Assembly: GCA_007922305.1 (NCBI GenBank)
Contig: ML677385.1
Span: 6,226,336-6,290,335 of the forward strand
Origin: Dermatemys mawii
Lineage: Eukaryota > Chordata > Testudines > Dermatemydidae
Length of the DNA: 64,000 bases
Direction of reading: 5' to 3'
Shown: piece by piece, positions 23,660-35,939 of the stretch
Position numbering within the stretch: position 1 is the stretch's first letter
Layout of the letters: each line of letters opens with the position of its first letter
The notes under the pieces: generated by a model
Told to the model about the DNA's origin: nothing
Database searches by the model: none
The model's input: only the letters and a program-made list of their open reading frames with translations
Position numbers and translations under genes: made by a program

Positions 23660-26600
23660 CAAGTCTCTTAATCCTTGATATTCCCAAAGGTCTCAAAGAT
23701 TCATATTGTGAACACTCAGATCTTAATTGTAAATAGGGAAGGGTGTTACATCTGTTTAAAACAGACTCCTCTTTCAAACACTCATTGGGCAATGGAGTTA
23801 AATAGTGGTTAACAGACAAGACAAAGTATTTTCAAACAGTCTGACAAAAACCACTTCCCAGTTGCGCAGCTCTGTCTTGTGATGCCACAATTTCACTAGT
23901 TCTCTAACTGCCATAATATTACAGGTTATGTAAGAGCTGAAATGCTAATTAAAATAAAATAAATAAATAAACAGCCAACACCACAGAGTGCCACCCCTTT
24001 GCCCCACAAAATCTCCTTTCAGCCCTTCTTTTTTATATTGCAAAGACACAGGAAAAGGCAATTCAACCTGTTTTAAGATAGAAATCCATTCTCTAACAGA
24101 CTGGTATGTAGCCTAAAGAGCCCTGCAGCTTGTCTGAATGAATGGCAGGGGAAAGGGTAAGGGGATTTAGAGAGACACCTAGATATTCTTGTGATTATTT
24201 AAGCTATTAACCTTTATGAAGTTTCATAAAAATACCTCCAGCCAATTGTCTTTATTTAATCACAATATTTTTCTCAAGGGGGAGGTAGGAGGTAAGTTTT
24301 CAAGGCACAGCTTGGCTTCTAATCCCTTATATGAAGAAAAACTGCTATGACTCTCGGGGGTCTTGTAAATCATACCTGTTGTTCTGTGGAGATACTAAAT
24401 ATAAGGTACATTCAATGCCTTGTTAATCTTCCTCATCAGGAATGGAACAAGAGATGGTAATTGGTGCAACAAGACACTGAGTTAAAAGTATCTCAGAGAC
24501 TGAAGTCTGTTATTTGATGTCTTAAATGCACACTGGAGTGTTTCACGTGCAAACAGTGAAGTAGGGAATGTCAGGGAAGCCTTGCAAATTCACCAGGCAA
24601 GCAGACTGAGCAAATTGTCCACTTTGGATAAAATTAATATAACTGACCACCAACTTCTGGTCAGCTTCATGCTCTCTAGTGACTTGTTCATGAGCTTCTC
24701 TTAATAGATAAGAGGGTATCAATTTACACTCACTGCACATGGGAGAGATAGGGAGGTCAATGGTGATGGGAAACAGCACAAGCAAATGGGAATTCCTAGT
24801 TGAATAGGGGCGTAAACCCATTAGTTGTACATAATTTGAGAACACAGATCAACTTGTCATAACACACTATCATAAATCTATGCTGCTCTCAGAATAACAA
24901 TGAAAGAGTCCACTCCCTTTGGGAACTGGGGGAGTAAGCAGGAAGTAAAATTTACATCCAAGGCAATGACCTGGACCGGGACACGATCTTTCAGTCCTTT
25001 CCCAAACAAAACATCCAGCGACTGCACAGAGTGGCTCCTAACATGGCAGAGAAGTCTTGGGGAAGCTTATTTCATCCAATTTCAAAAGAGTTTAAGATTG
25101 CAGGGCTTGAGAGACTATTGTTAGGAACACAAGGCAGGAGGATGAAAGGAGCGCTGTAGTTCATTTTACATGTCCAAGAGGCATTTTCATGCTCCATAAT
25201 GAGAAGGGATAATTTTGAGGAAGTTCACATCAAAGGGGAAAACATCCCCAACATTTGCATAATAGCAGGATTTTGGAGAATAATAAGACAAGACTGCTGC
25301 TTAAGACCTTGGGTATGACATGGGCCTTCAGCTGGACTGGGGCTAGTGGTGTATGTTTACTTACTTGGTCTAAGACCTCCTTGGAGGCCAGAGAGGGAGA
25401 TCTGGAGATGTGGCTATAAAAATAACTTTGACCTCATGGGACAAAAATAATTAAAAATAGACTCGCTTAGCTAGCTGTTCCTACTGCAGGCCTGACTGGA
25501 AGAACTGCAAGTCTTATGCAGGGCAAAGCGTCAGGGCCCCAGAAAATGCAGGAAGGCTGGATCATTGAGGGCCATTGCCTTGTTGAAGAACCAGCTCCAT
25601 TTGTTGCTAATGACTTGGAATGCCAAACCATAATCAGAGTGCTCAGGAAAAAGGCTCCGGGTTAAATGCGCATAGTTTGAATTAGCTGCTGATAGCAGAG
25701 GGCGGGGTAGTCAGGAACATCTAGTGTTTATGAGGCTGCAAATGCATTGTAAACAAGGCAGGTCATTTCCCCCAAGAGTCGCCCGGTGGGGCACAATAGA
25801 ATTAGTCAAACGTTTCTCTCAGAACTCAATGGGGCAAGAAGTAGGCGAGAAGCTTCGGGGTCCAACAAGGGGGGCTCCAAAGAGCCGATTCGTTCAGGCG
25901 CCGTGCTCCTAGACATACTCCACAGAAGTCTTACAAGTCTGAGCGTGGCATCTGTGGGGTGCCAGCTGAGTCCTCCCTTTTCAGGGGCGACTGAGGCAAA
26001 TGCCAGTCAGAGCCCCCTGCCCGGAGCGCGAGCTATCGCTACCGCCCTGCTGCAAGACACAGCTCTGCTAAGCCGGCGGAGACTAGAGGTGCTGAAAGGA
26101 CACCGAGCACATCCCCCATCCCCCGTTGGCTGTCACTGTCCATTTGGTACTTCTGTGGATTACTATGTGACAGATGCAGCACGTAGCAAACATGTTGCTT
26201 ACATAGCCTCCTCCCAGCCAGTGTTCAGGGCCTCCCGCTCCTCACCAACCGCTTTGCTGACACGATCACAGGAAGACTTGTATCAATGGATTAAATAGCA
26301 GGTTCGCACTAGTACAGAGACACACTTCACCCAAGGATCTCTGCTCCCTCAGCGTCATACTGCCACTTTCTTTCATCTCAATGTCCTAAATGGAACTGCC
26401 CCATAAATGCTCTTTGAGCATGGCTTTATGAATAAGGCTAGTGAGTACCTTGGTACCTTAGTTTCATCAGCCCAAAACAGATAGTCAGTGGATGTAATCC
26501 CGATTTCCCTGCTACTGTTAGCGTGCCAGTGTGTCCATAACAAACTCGCCTGTTGCAAAGTACAGCTGGAAAAAACCTGTTTGAGTTGAAAGTTTTCCTT

Positions 26601-27220
26601 CAAAGGGTTTAACTAGGATGGTTTCTACCAGGTGTGTTTATATGGGTCTCTGCACCCCAGATGTAGTGCTTAGGAACTACTGAGCCATGTTACAGATGTG
26701 AAAAGTACAAAACGACCCCTAGCTCCTTAGCCACTACTTAAAAGTGTGGTTTTGGCCTATGTCTGTGTACTTGCTGCAGAGACAAGTCAACCTTGCATGC
26801 TTTCCCAGGAAGAAATGTGTGTAAAAGTTGGACGGAGTCCTCAGACTCTGGTAGCTAAAAACCAGCCTTGGTGAAGACTTGTGATTCTGCCCTACTCATT
26901 GCTGAATTAGTACTTTAGTCTGTGTTTTGTCCCATTCGATCCAATGAGTGCACTGGGAAGCAATATACTATTTGTCACAAACTGGAGTCAGTTCCTAAAT
27001 AATTGGTCCCTCCTGCAGACCTTATTCAGGCAAAAATCCCAATAATTTTAATTTCTCATCATTTTGGGAGCAGACTTTTTTTAAAGACAACAGTGCATGA
27101 GATAAGGAGTTTAAGTCCTAAATGGTAGCTCCTGGGCTTTTGTCATAACCTTAGTGCTCTTTAAAGGGTGCTCTTGTATTCAGATTGGTTTTAGCACAAG
27201 CCCTGAAGTGACTGTGATAC
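23660..27220. other. Long non-coding stretch
   Basis: Mostly AT-rich unique-looking DNA, with short AAAT runs near 23948-23972. A short CG-containing patch lies at about 25660-26110, with a 170-codon frame (25786-26298) lacking recognisable domains. No promoter, repeat family or gene could be named. Confidence 0.45.
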
Positions 27221-27228
27221 CAGATAAG

Positions 27229-27822
27229 TAGGGACCTACCAAATTCAAGGCCATGAAAAACTTATTACAGACCGTGAAATCTGGTCTTTTGTGTGCTTTT
27301 ACCCTATACTATACAGATTTCATGACGAGAGACAGTGTTTCTTAAACTGGGGGTCCTGACCCAAAAGGGAGTTGCAGGGGGCTTGCAACGTTAAGGTTGT
27401 AGTACTGCTATCCTTACTTCTGTGCTACTTTCACAGCAGGACATCTGGGAAATGGCAGCTGTTGGCTGGGCACCCAGTTCTGCAGGCAGCAGCATAGAAG
27501 TAAGGGTGGCAATACCATATCATCCACCCTTACTTCTAGGTTGCTGCTGCTCGTGGCAGCTCTGCCTTCAGACCTGGGCTCCTGGCCAACAGCCACTGCC
27601 CTCCAGCTTCCCAGCTCTGAAGGCAGGGCTGCCTCCCGGTCGCGCAGAAGTAAGAGTAGCAGGAGCATAACCCCCTCCCACAACTCCTTTTTGGGTCAGG
27701 ACCGTACAATTACAACACCCTAAGAATTCAGATTTAAATGGCTGAAATAATGAATTTTTTTATTTTTTAAATCCTATATCCCTGAAATTGACTAAAATGG
27801 AGCATGAATTTGGTAGGGCCTA
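27229..27822. mobile_element. Turtle-type hAT MITE with nested internal palindromes
   Basis: The ends are TAGGGACCTACCAAATTCA and, inverted, TAGGCCCTACCAAATTCA. Flanking 8-bp repeats CAGATAAG (27221-27228) and CAGAAAAG (27823-27830) match at 7 of 8 positions, fitting an aged hAT duplication. Inside, a second inverted pair (GGTCCTGACCCAAAAGGGAG near 27351 and its complement near 27680-27703) and repeated CTTACTTCT / AGAAGTAAG blocks form nested palindromes. I recall this architecture as a family very common in turtle genomes. It is non-coding and non-autonomous. Confidence 0.8.
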
Positions 27823-27855
27823 CAGAAAAGTCATGACACACTTGCATAGATTTTT

Positions 27856-27886
27856 GGGGGGTGGGGGTGGGGGTGGGGTGGGGGGA
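27856..27886 (+). repeat. G-rich simple repeat (GGGGGT)n
   Basis: Five G-runs separated by single T residues, with G-quadruplex potential on the + strand. It lies just outside the right end of the hAT element. Confidence 0.85.
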
Positions 27887-27999
27887 GAAAGCAGCCCTGT
27901 ATATAAACCTGGCACTGAATACTCAGGCCAGGTGACTTCAATGTGTTTCTCCTTGCTTGGGAAATCCGGTCTGCGTGTAGAGCTCCATCCCGCTTTCAT

Positions 28000-28700
28000 G
28001 ACACAGGCAAAACTGCCCCCGCTATAAACGAGGTCGGGCCCTCCGAGAGCAGAGCCCGCTTCTGTTTGCTGGCTGGAGCTTCAGCTCCTATAATTCCCCC
28101 TGTCGTTTATCATCAACCTCCCCCCACAACCCCTCCGAGGGTCGAGAGGCGGGGAGGAGGGTAGAACGGTGATACTAAAGGCAGCTGCGGGCAGAACAAA
28201 GGTGCTGGAGACGGAGCGTGGCTTCGGGGGCTAGAGCAGCGTCTGGGAAAGGAGACATTTCTGTGCACAAAACTCCGCCTGCCCCGTTTCTGTCCTGCCC
28301 TTGAACTGACAAGTGAATATCTGCCTCCCTCCCAGAAAGTAAATCACAGCGAGCCCGGCTCCAGGGAGAGCGTACAACGCTTCCCTCGGTTGCTAAGTGC
28401 TAAGGAGTGGAAGATTTCTGCTTTCCAACACAGTCTGTTTTCGATGCAATATTTACCCTGGGAGGCCGCAGAAATGCGTTCGCCGTTTATTACGGCGAGC
28501 GGGAGAGCAGCTCCCATTTCTCTGATTACAAATCAGTTGAGGAACCCCCGTGGCGGCGAATCTCAAGGTGAGATCGGCTTGGTGGTCCTCCCAAATCCTG
28601 GCTTTCCTGCAGCTGTCTGGGGACTTTTGGGCAGGGTGCAGCGTAGTTAAGTGACGGTTTGGGTGACTCTTTTCCTTTCTACTTTACAGGCAAAACCTGC
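28000..28700. promoter_or_regulatory. Moderately CpG-rich block
   Basis: CG dinucleotides cluster here relative to the flanks. A donor-like CAAG|GTGAGA lies near 28567 on the + strand. A distal 5' exon is possible but not demonstrated. Confidence 0.35.
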
Positions 28701-30220
28701 CTACCCTGTGCTTGTTTAGCAGCGTAAACTTCTGTCTGTTTACTGCCCCTGTTTCCTTAGGCGCAGGGAGTTTGATCAACCCTTTTATGATACCCCGAGG
28801 AGCAAATGCAAAGGAGGTTTGAAACATTTAACTGAGTCGACAGAGACGGCGCTTGTCCCTGTAAACGTGTCGGTTCCGTAATACGGCTCCGAGGGTCAGT
28901 CCGCATGGTTTTTAATCTAGAGAAATTATCTAAAACTAGCCCAGCTGTAATCGTATTAGCCCCACTGCATTTAAGGAGGAAAGCGCTTGGTGTCTGCCTT
29001 GCCGAAAGCAGACAAAGGTCTGAAAGGCCAGGCCTCCGGGTGTGCCCCGGGGGGTCGAGATTTGTTAATACTCAATCCTGAATGAGAGACCGGGTTCGTG
29101 AAACGTCTCGAGAGCTTTCCAAACCGCCGCTGTACAATCCCCCTTCCTTCAACAGCTGAGTTCGCCAGCCAGGCTCTGAGCAAAATTTAAAATGGAGGAA
29201 GTAAAAACCCAAGACGTAGGACAAAGTATCCCCGAGTGCTGCTTTTCCTTCTGGCGCTTGGGTGTCATTTCGCTTGAGAAATTATGCTAAAATAGTATTA
29301 TGCGTGAGTTAGTGATTGATTGATTTGGCTAATAACATCCCCATTCTCGCTTATATTTATCTAGGCTAAAGGCCATCTGTAAAATGCCCCGCAGCCGGTG
29401 CTAAACACAGTGCCTTGGAACCAGAAATCAATGTCCCTGAAAAGAACAAGTGGGCAAGTTATTAGGTTCAGTCACTCCACACACCGTTTCTTGATCACCG
29501 AATAGATGAAGTAGGCCTCGGCTAAAGGAAACATTTGAAAAGGCCACATGGAAACCCTTTGGCTGCCGAGGATTTAGCGAAGCTAATTTTACAGTCACTA
29601 GTGACCACGCACAAAAAATAAAGAAACCTTTGGTCGGCACAGGGAATGTGAAAGCGATCACATGCTATCCAGATTTAGACGACGATAAACCACAATTAGC
29701 GATGATAATGGCGCCAGAGACCATTGACAAAAGTGTCTTATTTCTTTTCTTATATAGAAGGCAGAATAGACACCTTCGGTGAGATCACACTGTGGTACAA
29801 AGCCTCTGCCTAGAAACACCAGCACTGATTGTGCATTTTACATTTAAGGGGGGGGTACGTGCTCTTTTAATGCAAATCGTCATTTCACAAGTAGATTTGC
29901 AGGCACACAAAGCCCCTGCAGACTTGACCTCTCCCTGCACGGTTCGGAGCTATAAGCCTGGTCAAGCGGCTCACTCAAAACACCAGGGCCCTAGAGCAGA
30001 TCTCAGCCGTGCAAACGCCTTGAAAATCAGTCACCACTTGGGGCTGTTTTAAGAAAAGTCCGATTAGGAAAGACTGAAACGAGCCTGCGACTAATCTCCG
30101 AGGCCTTCACGTAGCCCCGGCGAGCAGCGCCCCGATGCCATGTGCAATTAGCAGAACAGGACCGGGAGAGAGCAGAATTGAACGTGCATTTTGGGGTTTT
30201 TTAAGTTAGCACTTGGCCAA
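28700..30220. other. Non-coding stretch, possible conserved regulatory DNA
   Basis: Repeat-free, with homeodomain-like AT motifs in 29270-29370. No gene or mobile element is recognised. The lack of repeats is consistent with regulatory sequence, which is inference only. Confidence 0.35.
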
Positions 30221-32100
30221 CTCGGAGGGTGCCCTGGGGGGAGCTATCCCCGAACTGTTAACTCCGCGCGTGTCTGCCCGGGGGGGTGACACGGTGCAGC
30301 CGCGAGTGCCCCCAGCAGAGCAGGTTTAACAGGGGCAAATGCAAAGCGCCAGGGCCGCCTTTTGTGCGCAGCCCCGTAAAACAACTCCAGGCTGGCACGC
30401 CTCTTGCCCCAGAGGCGAGGCGAGGCGCACCTCCTGGCCGCTGGCCCACGCCTGCCGGCTCTTCCTCCGTCAATAAAAGGTGCCGAGCCCACGGAGACGG
30501 GAGGAGGGGCAGCCTCGTCACATACAAAGCCCAGGGCGGCGGCAGCCCCCTGCGAGCCAGCTGGAGCCCAGCGAGGTTACGTTGTGTCTCAACCCGGCCC
30601 GATCCCCCGCCAAAGGTTCCGACCCCCTCGCCCGCCTCCCCGTTGCCTGTGGGGAGAGGAAGGAAATGGGGGCGGGGGGAAGCTGCTGGGGGAGCCCCCC
30701 TCCAAACTGCTTCTCCGGCCAGAAAGCAGCGCGCCAGACAAAGGCGAGCCTCGCTGAGAAAAGGGGACCCGCCAGTGCCGGGCTGGGAGTGGTGGGGACG
30801 CGCCGCGCGGCTGGGGGGCGAACGGGGTCCGGCCGACCAAGGGGGGCTCGGGATGCTGCTGGGCCCCGCTGGCCTGGCTGGGAGGAGGAGGAGGAAGAGG
30901 AAACCGGGGGGGGGGGGGAGGCAGCGCCATCTTTTCCTGGCACCACCACACAGGCAGCGCTCGGCTCGGCTCGGCCACGGTGTCTCTCGGGTTCTTTTTA
31001 GCAGCGGAAAACGTGCGATTAGCAGGCAGCCAGGCGGAGCCGCCCGCCCAGCCCTACGCCCACACCCCTCCCTCCCCGCGTGATCCCGGCGCCCGGCCTC
31101 TCGCTGCAGAGCCAGATCGCAGAACAACGCCTGCCCCAGCCCCAGCGCGGCCAGCCGGGCCCCGGGGTGGGAGCAGCTGGGGGGCTCGCGGGCCCCGACC
31201 TCCCTGCGTGTCGCGGCTCTGCTGCGTGGGCGCCCGCCTGTGGAGCGGGAGCTCCGCGCCTCCTGCTTTGCCTAGCTGGCCCCGGGGCGAGCCCCAGCCC
31301 GGCCGCACGCAGGGGCGGGCTGCGCGGTCACCGGTTCCGCCAGCGGGGGCGGGGAGCCCCGGCCCCTGATTCCTCTGGCTTTTCACACCCCGCGCCTTAT
31401 CGCGGGGAAGCAGCTGGGCGATCCCCGCCCGGCAGCGGGGAAAGGAGGAGCCGGAGTTGCAACCCCGCAGCTTTGCGCTCCCTCCTAGGGGAGGGGAAGC
31501 CGAGGTCCCGCGCCGCCTGCTGCCAGCCCTTTGCAGCCTCCTCCCCCGCGGGGCGAGGGTGGGGTGCGCTGCGAGTTCTCCGCCTCTGGGGCCCGAGCTT
31601 GGGGGCTGGGCTCCGCCGCCCACAGCCCCCTGAATGGCGCTTTATTACCCAGCGCTCAGACCCCTCATTGTGCTCGGCACAATCGCCTGGCTCCAGTGGA
31701 GCCAGGCGCAGCAGCCCGGGCCATACGGAGCGCGCGCCGGCCCGGCCCGGGGGGAGGGGCCCGCGGGCACCCCGAACACGGGCTCGCCCGGGGAAGCCTC
31801 GCGCCGCCCGCCCGGGCCGCGGCAGCTCTGTCTCCTGCTAGTCACACACCAGCCAGGCGCGCGGCTGCCTCGCAGACCTGCTGCTGGGTGGGGAATTTAA
31901 AGCGGAGCGGGGGGCGGGGGCGAGCCCGGCGAGGGGGATTTGCTGGGTGGTTGGCTGAGCCGGGGGAAGGAGGGGGTTGGGCTGGCTGCGCTTAGTGATG
32001 GGGGATTTGAGAGCGAGAGAGAAGGGGAGGGAGGTGTTGGCTGCGCTTGGGGAAGGGGAAGGGGAAGGGGGATGGGGGGGCGGCTGCCGCTCATGCTGGG
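30220..32100. promoter_or_regulatory. Large CpG island
   Basis: One of the densest CG blocks in the window. A CTCCAGTGGAGCCAG palindrome-like stretch sits near 31691-31705. Frames up to 289 codons occur on both strands, but they overlap and consist of low-complexity P/R/G/A residues, so none is annotated. It runs directly into the G-rich minisatellite and assembly gap. Confidence 0.65.
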
Positions 32101-32133
32101 GAATCTTTCTGAGGGGAGGGCTGCGCCTGGTGG
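31930..32133 (+). repeat. Degenerate G-rich minisatellite, left of the gap
   Basis: Diverged phrases related to GGTTGGCTG...GGGGGATTTG recur up to the gap. They resemble the ordered units right of the gap, so the array probably spans it. Confidence 0.6.
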
Positions 32134-32533
32134 NNNNNNNNNNNNNNNNNNNNNNNNNNNNNNNNNNNNNNNNNNNNNNNNNNNNNNNNNNNNNNNNNNN
32201 NNNNNNNNNNNNNNNNNNNNNNNNNNNNNNNNNNNNNNNNNNNNNNNNNNNNNNNNNNNNNNNNNNNNNNNNNNNNNNNNNNNNNNNNNNNNNNNNNNNN
32301 NNNNNNNNNNNNNNNNNNNNNNNNNNNNNNNNNNNNNNNNNNNNNNNNNNNNNNNNNNNNNNNNNNNNNNNNNNNNNNNNNNNNNNNNNNNNNNNNNNNN
32401 NNNNNNNNNNNNNNNNNNNNNNNNNNNNNNNNNNNNNNNNNNNNNNNNNNNNNNNNNNNNNNNNNNNNNNNNNNNNNNNNNNNNNNNNNNNNNNNNNNNN
32501 NNNNNNNNNNNNNNNNNNNNNNNNNNNNNNNNN
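32134..32533. other. Assembly gap of exactly 400 N
   Basis: All bases are N. The round length suggests an estimated or placeholder gap. Frames through it are meaningless. Confidence 0.98.
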
Positions 32534-32830
32534 AGGGTTGGCTGGCCCTGGGTGGGGGGGATTTGATGGGGGAGGGTTGGCTGGCCCTGGCAAAGGGGGA
32601 TTTGAATGGGGGAGGGTTGTCTGGCTCTGGTTGGGGGGATTTGATGCGGGAAGGGTTGGCTGGCCCGGGTTGGGGAGTTGATGGGGGAGGGTTGGCTGGT
32701 TCTGGTGGGGGAACGTTTAAAGGGAAAGGGGTTGGCTGGCTTTGGTGGGGGGGGATTTGATGGGGGAGGGTCGGCTGGCCCTGATGGGGGGAGTGTGGGC
32801 TGCCCCAGGTTGGGGAGCTGAGATGGAGTG
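32534..32830 (+). repeat. G-rich minisatellite, about 39-bp unit
   Basis: The landmark GGGTTGGCTGG (or close variants) begins at 32535, 32574, 32614, 32653, 32689, 32729 and 32768, giving spacings of 39, 40, 39, 36, 40 and 39 bp. The rest of the unit resembles CCCTGGTGGGGGGATTTGATGG. Copies diverge toward the right. The G-strand has high quadruplex potential, which may explain the adjacent gap. Confidence 0.9.
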
Positions 32831-33100
32831 TAAACTGCCCCTGGCCAGGGGCTGTGTGTGAGTCAGGGGTGGGGGGAGGGGAAGGTGTCGGCAGCGCCTT
32901 GCCAGTCGGGATTTGATAGAGGCGGGTAGGAGACAAGTCTCCTGTTTCTAATAAAGGAATCGGCTTTTATGGAAGGATAAATGCAGGGAACAAGAGTCGT
33001 GTGGGTTGCAGCCGCCGAGCTTCGTTAGCTGCTGATGTGACTGTGAAGATAAAACACTTCGCAATCATGGGAGAGCGAGACGCCTGGGAAGGCGCCCAAG
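32830..33100. other. Transition between minisatellite and CpG block
   Basis: G-rich to about 32900, then ordinary sequence. No feature was recognised. Confidence 0.4.
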
Positions 33101-33720
33101 AGCCCCTCCTGCCCCACCCCCGTGTAGTCCCCCTCTGCTCTGTCGCTGTCGCCCCAGACTCAGTAGCGGGGGTGCCTGGGGAGCCCGCTAACGGCGGGGC
33201 TTGGGGGCTTGCCAAGCGGCTGTGACTTAGGGGAACTCTGGGGATGACTAATCGCCCGGGGCTAAGGCTTAGCGAGGTGTTTTTTTGTCATCAGCTGCTG
33301 ACCCGCTCGCTGCGAGGGGAGAACTGCGGAGGGTTTCTGAGAAGGAGACTGGGGCCGCGCCTGGCCTCGGGGAACTCCCCGCTGCCCGCGTGGAGAGCAG
33401 CTCTGCGCCCGCGGCAGCTGCCTCGGCCGGGCTGCTGAGCCGGCCGGGCCCGTGTGCTTCCGTGTGCGCGCTCGCAAACAGGAAGGGACGGGCTGGGGGC
33501 AGCGTGTGTGATGGCGGAGGGCTGCGCTGTCTGGCTAGACTGAGCCGGGGGTTGGGAGCTGCACCCCGGGGGCCATGACCGGAGGGAGAGAAGCGAAGAA
33601 GAAGCTGCTGAAGGCTGAGACTGGGCAGGCCCAGGCCCCGGGTGGTGGGAGAGGGTGTCTTCACGCCTGGGCCCCGTTCTCAACACGTGTGGGAAGAGGA
33701 GGAGGCGGTCGAGATGCCTG
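33100..33720. promoter_or_regulatory. CpG island
   Basis: CG-dense block to the right of the minisatellite, probably part of the same island interrupted by the array. Overlapping frames on both strands are not credible genes. Confidence 0.5.
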
Positions 33721-35925
33721 GCTCTCGATGTGCCCTGTGTGTGTCTTCCTGGATTTCAAATCTGGTCCTAGGGAATCAGTGAAGGGCTAAACGGGTCCCG
33801 ATTCTGTCCTGGTGGAAAGAGGGAATGGGGGGCTGCTGTGCTCTGAGGGGTGTCACTTCATATTGCAGGCTGGTGGTCCGAGGTCTGTGTGTCTGTGGTG
33901 GGGGGCTGTCCACCGAGTCCAGAGGTGCTGAATGTCTCCAAAAGTCACACTGGAGAAATTGTGTGTCTGGGCCTGTCGGGCTGGAGAAAGGAACTGCAGG
34001 TCCTTCTTCTATTCCAGACCGCGGTGTCTGGGATGTGCCTGCAACAGGGGATGGGAAGAAGCTGCCTTGTGTTAGCTCCAGTTAGAAGCAGATAGCATAT
34101 AAAATGGGGGTGGAACTGTAGAATTTAACTAGATGTACAAATCGGAGAAAGTCCTCTCTTTTGTGAACGACTCTTTTTTAAAATCTACTTCTGCACTAGT
34201 TCAATCTGCAGCCAGTCCTATGGCATTTCCCCCGTTTTTAACTCTAAAAAGGCTGTAAAAAGTCAGCAGAGGCTCTTATTTTGTATTAACAATCACCATA
34301 TGTTGACACTGTTATGTGACCCTCCCAAATACAGCTACCTGTTTAGTTTCAACTCAGTGAGTGGTTAGTAAAACAAAGACAAGTTCCTTAACTACTAAAA
34401 TAAAAGTCTGGCTTTTAGCTGGGTTGTAGTGAGTGAAAAGAAGAGCTCTGGTGCCCAGTAAATCTTAATTATTCCTAGTTTTATTTAATTTAACCAATTA
34501 GGTGAATAATTCTAGCTTCCAACAGACACATTTAGAAGAAAACCTTTACTGACTGAGCTACTGCCTTGTTTTTGGTAGAGAAAAAGGCGAGGAACAGGGA
34601 AGTTGGTAGTGAATGCCCTTTTAAAACTGAAAATACTTTTATTTTCCTTTGGCTTTTTGAAGCCGCTTTCGAAATGAACATTTTTGAGATAAGAGGTGAC
34701 CGATCAAAATCGCTGGGGGGAGGTTGTAAGCGGACGTTTTGCCCCGGCTTACTGTTATCTTATCTGTCACACTTGCAGAGCAAAAAAGTGGCTTATCTTT
34801 GTACCCACCCTCCCTCTTGCCTTAATTGCTAAAAACACTGCGAAGTGTTAAGTACAGGGCTGGTGTCTTCCATGAAAATAACTCTGTTTAAAAATGTGGA
34901 GATGGTCTCTGTACAAGCACAGAAACCCTCCTCTCTCTTTTCCCCACCGTGCTTTAAGGCTGCACATTTCCATCTCCTACGTGTGCACCCAGGTTAGGAA
35001 AACCGCTGCTGCTGGGCTTTCAGCTGAACTGAAAATCCAGTCACTTAATACCAGTCAGCCCACAAGGACGATTCATTGGTGCATTCGACTGACTCTGAAG
35101 GCCTCAATACATTCTGTCGTTTTCACGTTGAATTCTGAAGCATGAACTTACAGTCACCTCCAAAATAGATAGAATAAACTCACTGTTTATGAAACCAATA
35201 GCAGTTCAGAAACAGGATTATCTCATGGCTTTCCTCCCCTTTTCAAAAAAGGTAGCTGGAGGTGATTCACCGCTTGTATCAAATTATTAACATACAAGCT
35301 AGTGTCTGCAAAAACACGCTTTAGAATAATGGCGTTTCTGGCTTGCATTGTATGATATTTAAACTCTGGAGCTTGGTGGATATTTGGTCGTTTGTCTGTG
35401 TCACATGCAGGCCGCTAATGGCTGGGATTCCAGGCGCTGTGTATTGCGCATTACAGAGATGCCTGGTACATACTGAAGGGTCTGATCAGTGTTTCCAGTA
35501 TAAAACCCCATCGTGGAGGGTTTATAAATCAGCTGCAAAAATTAGCTGCAGACTCAGACTCGAGACGCAAAGGGCTTTAATTTAAACATGAATTTTAGCA
35601 AGCGATTAGGGCGCACGGAGATTGAATTGCTCTGTTCAGAGCTCAGATACTCTCCCTAGTAGTTTCAGCCTCTGCGTGCGCAGTCCGTGTGTGCTCCCGA
35701 TATTTAAATCATTGCCTTGCAAGCTGGAGTATAAAAAGGGCTGTAAAATCAAAATAGTGTATTCTATGTTTTATTCTCTTTAAGAAGTCTCCTCCCCCGC
35801 CCCCTAACCCCCTCCCCTGCAGGGCCCTGCTTCGCAGCTGCATCTTCCTGCTAGGCAAACTGGACAGGATTCACACAGTAGTCCTTTCAGAACCTGGCAA
35901 CATCGCTCCTTGATTGGTTGTCAGA
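33720..35925. other. Non-coding stretch
   Basis: Mostly AT-rich and repeat-poor. A TATAAAAA box lies at 35730-35737. No coding exon or transposon was recognised. Confidence 0.4.
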
Positions 35926-35938
35926 GCACTAGGAGGCG
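35926..35938 (+). promoter_or_regulatory. Candidate CTCF core motif
   Basis: GCACTAGGAGGCG closely fits the CTCF core (CCASYAGRKGGC). A single motif of this length occurs by chance, so occupancy is uncertain. Confidence 0.35.
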
Positions 35939-35939
35939 A

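Noticed and set aside
25786..26298. 170-codon + strand frame in moderate GC DNA
   Set aside because: A few frames of this length are expected by chance in 64 kb. No motif or splice support.
30258..31841. Frames of up to 289 codons near 30-32 kb
   Set aside because: P/R/G/A-rich translation of GC-rich DNA in all frames, with no family resemblance.
31838..32936. Frames spanning the assembly gap
   Set aside because: Most of their length is N, and the flanks are translated minisatellite.
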